Part shown: piece by piece, positions 62,520 to 64,000 of the stretch
Position numbering within the stretch: the stretch's first letter is position 1
How the letters are laid out: every line of letters starts with the position of its first letter
NCBI GenBank assembly: GCA_018806915.1
Contig: JAGKQI010000100.1
Location: forward strand, 1,054,001 to 1,118,000
DNA: 64,000 nt
Reading direction: 5' to 3'
DNA from: Phytophthora colocasiae
Lineage: Eukaryota > Oomycota > Peronosporomycetes > Peronosporales > Peronosporaceae
Translations under genes and position numbers: made by a program
The notes under the pieces: model-generated
Told to the model about the DNA's origin: nothing
What the model saw: only the letters and a program-made list of their open reading frames with translations
Database searches by the model: none

Positions 62520-62919
62520 CTCCGAAAAGTGACGGGGCTTGAACCTCTTGACTGGTGACTGTGCTCGTTGGAGACCAGCAAGCGGCCGAGGTTCGGGGCA
62601 CGCCACAAAGCCATGCGAAGTGCCACGCACCAGCACTTTGGACTGGAGTAAAGTATGCTGCGGGAATCTGCGCTGGCGACTTGCGATCGCCATGCAGAGA
62701 CCGAGCGGTGTATGAGCGCCAGTATGAGGCCTTCTCATCGAATGCCAGCCCGAATCGGCGGTGCCTCGGCTTTGGCTCCGGAGTCGTTACTACAACATAA
62801 ATACAACCATACGACAGCCTGAAATGAGCAACATATGTGTTGCTTGCGAAATATAAATACTGAAATATAATCTCCCAACTGCAAATTTCATGTTTCGTTA
62901 GGTACGAATCCTCCCTGAA
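62520..62919. other. divergent promoter region between paralogue 3 and the Lys-rich gene
   Basis: The two genes point apart. No gene is recognised between them. Confidence 0.45.
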
Positions 62920-62931
62920 TCTCATTTAAAC
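62920..62931 (+). promoter_or_regulatory. initiator-like element of the Lys-rich gene
   Basis: TCTCATTTAAAC matches the oomycete initiator core and lies about 10-20 bases before the ATG at 62941, so the 5' leader would be very short. Confidence 0.45.
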
Positions 62932-62940
62932 TGCCCAGCG

Positions 62941-64000
62941 ATGCCGAAGAATGGAGCGCGCGCTACTGCTGGCGCAGTGACGCCAGCGTCGAAGAAGGGG
63001 GGACGCATAGGAGCGAAGAAGGTGGCCACAGCGACCAACAAGACCACTAAGAAGAAGACGACCAAGGGGGGAGTTACAACGAAGGCGCCGGTGAAGAAGA
63101 CGTCGTCCGCCGTAACGAAGCAGACAGCGCTGGAGACGAGGGCTACTTTGAAGGCGAAGCTGGTCGCTGCCAAGAAGGCAGTTGCTTATAAGGAGAAGGC
63201 GGATGCTGTAAGGAAGAAGGCAGCTGCTGAGAGAACGAAGGCCGCCGCAAAGAGGAAGTCGGCGAAGGAGAAGGTGGCGGCGACAGACAAGAAGTTGCCA
63301 TCCGCCGCGGTAGACGAGAAGGCAGAGGCGACGGACGAGAAAGCGGAGGCGACGGACGAGAAGGCGGAGGCGGCGGACGAGAAGTTGCCGGCCGCGGAGG
63401 AGACGAAGACACTGGTGGCGGCGGACGAGAAGTTGCTGGCCATGCGGAGGACGAAGACACTGGTGGCGGCGGACGAGAAGTTGCCGGCCGCGGAGGAGAC
63501 GAAGACACTGGTGGCGGCGGACGAGAAGTTGCCGGCCGCGGAGGAGACGAAGACACTGGTGACGGCGGACGAGAAGTTGCCGGCCGCGGAGGAAACGAAG
63601 ACACTGGTGGCGGCGGACGAGAAGGTGGAGGCGACGGACGAGAAGGTGCCAGCCGCGGTTGATGAAAGCTCTAAAGCCACAGGTATGTCTGTCATTTGTC
63701 TGCGTTGTTGTTAAATATGTTGCATACTATGTTGCTTACTATGTTGCTTACCATGTTGTTAACTATGTCGCTAACTATGTTGTTTACTGTGTTGCCTTTC
63801 CGTTAGAACCACCTACGATTACTACGTCATGTACGAATGAAACATGCATTTGAAATGATAGTGTTGCTGTTAATGAGTTGCTAACATTAATAAATGATAG
63901 GTGATGCGGAAGATCAACATGCTGATCAAGCAGAAAGTGGCAGAGGAACGGAGGCCAAGAAGCGAACCAGACTTGGAGTTAATGACGTCGAAAGCGACAA
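62941..64000 (+). CDS. Lys/Ala-rich repeat protein, partial (continues beyond the window)
   Basis: Exon 1 (62941-63682) starts MPKNGARATAGAV. Its first 120 residues are rich in Lys, Ala and Thr, like the tails of histone H1 or other DNA-binding basic proteins. From about residue 125 an acidic/basic repeat region follows, with 16-residue units of the type EKLPAAEETKTLVAAD. A 218-base intron (63683-63900, GTATGT...GATAG) is inferred because the joined frame continues KATGDAEDQHADQAESG and KKRTRLGVNDVESD to the window edge. A chromatin-associated role is possible by composition only. Confidence 0.65.
63370..63625 (+). repeat. 48-base coding tandem repeats
   Basis: About five units of the 48-base repeat encoding EKLPAAEETKTLVAAD are present. 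Unit 2 (about 63427-63474) has compensating small indels that change the middle to LLAMRRTK and then return to frame. Confidence 0.85.
63715..63800 (+). repeat. short repeats in the intron of the Lys-rich gene
   Basis: Units of about 12 bases (ACTATGTTGCTT-like) repeat about seven times inside the inferred intron. Confidence 0.7.

Noticed and set aside
63143..63695. Ser/Pro-rich minus-strand ORFs
   Set aside because: They are shadows of the Lys/Ala repeat gene, which has an initiator and an intron.

Overview
The window looks like nuclear DNA of a plant-pathogenic oomycete, most likely Phytophthora or a close relative in the Peronosporales. The reasons are short GT-AG introns (56-75 bases in three genes), oomycete-type initiator motifs close to several start codons, Ty3/gypsy, Crypton, MULE and piggyBac element types usual in these genomes, and a pair of small cysteine-rich secreted-protein genes. 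The assignment is inferred from these traits, not from a database match.

Bases 1 to about 49,400 are almost entirely transposon-derived. Bases 1-8635 hold a degenerate Ty3/gypsy element (element A, + strand, left end outside the window) with protease, RT, RNase H, integrase, a chromodomain-like tail, an antisense gene and a right LTR. At 9.5-11.4 kb are two related minus-strand genes for small secreted cysteine-rich proteins; one is intact and one carries a 1-base shift. At 12,264-29,210 lies a piggyBac transposon with TTAA target duplications and inverted ends. Its transposase gene is split by a 14,062-base Ty3/gypsy element (element B, minus strand, 14,271-28,332) with LTRs of 1444 and 1446 bases, a GTTT target duplication, Gag with three zinc knuckles, Pol with a second RNase H, a chromodomain, and a large ORF in antisense between Pol and the 3' LTR.

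From 29.9 to 41 kb two Crypton-type tyrosine recombinase genes (minus) alternate with two MULE transposase genes (plus). At 43.1-45.5 kb is a decayed chromodomain gypsy element (element C), itself interrupted by a 736-base insertion with a 10-base target duplication. At 47.5-49.4 kb is a third, different tyrosine recombinase pseudogene.

From 49.7 kb to the right end the character changes sharply to compact host genes: a 2013-residue coiled-coil protein with a GOLD-like domain, a probable mitochondrial VOC/methylmalonyl-CoA epimerase-like protein, a nuclear-looking basic/acidic protein, three paralogous genes for small proteins of unknown function, and a Lys/Ala-rich repeat protein that runs off the window. 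No rRNA, CRISPR array or intact tRNA gene was found.

The most unusual signals are the antisense ORF in both gypsy elements A and B, the strong over-representation of GATC throughout element B and of GACT/AGTC throughout element A, and the repeated Crypton(-)/MULE(+) arrangement.
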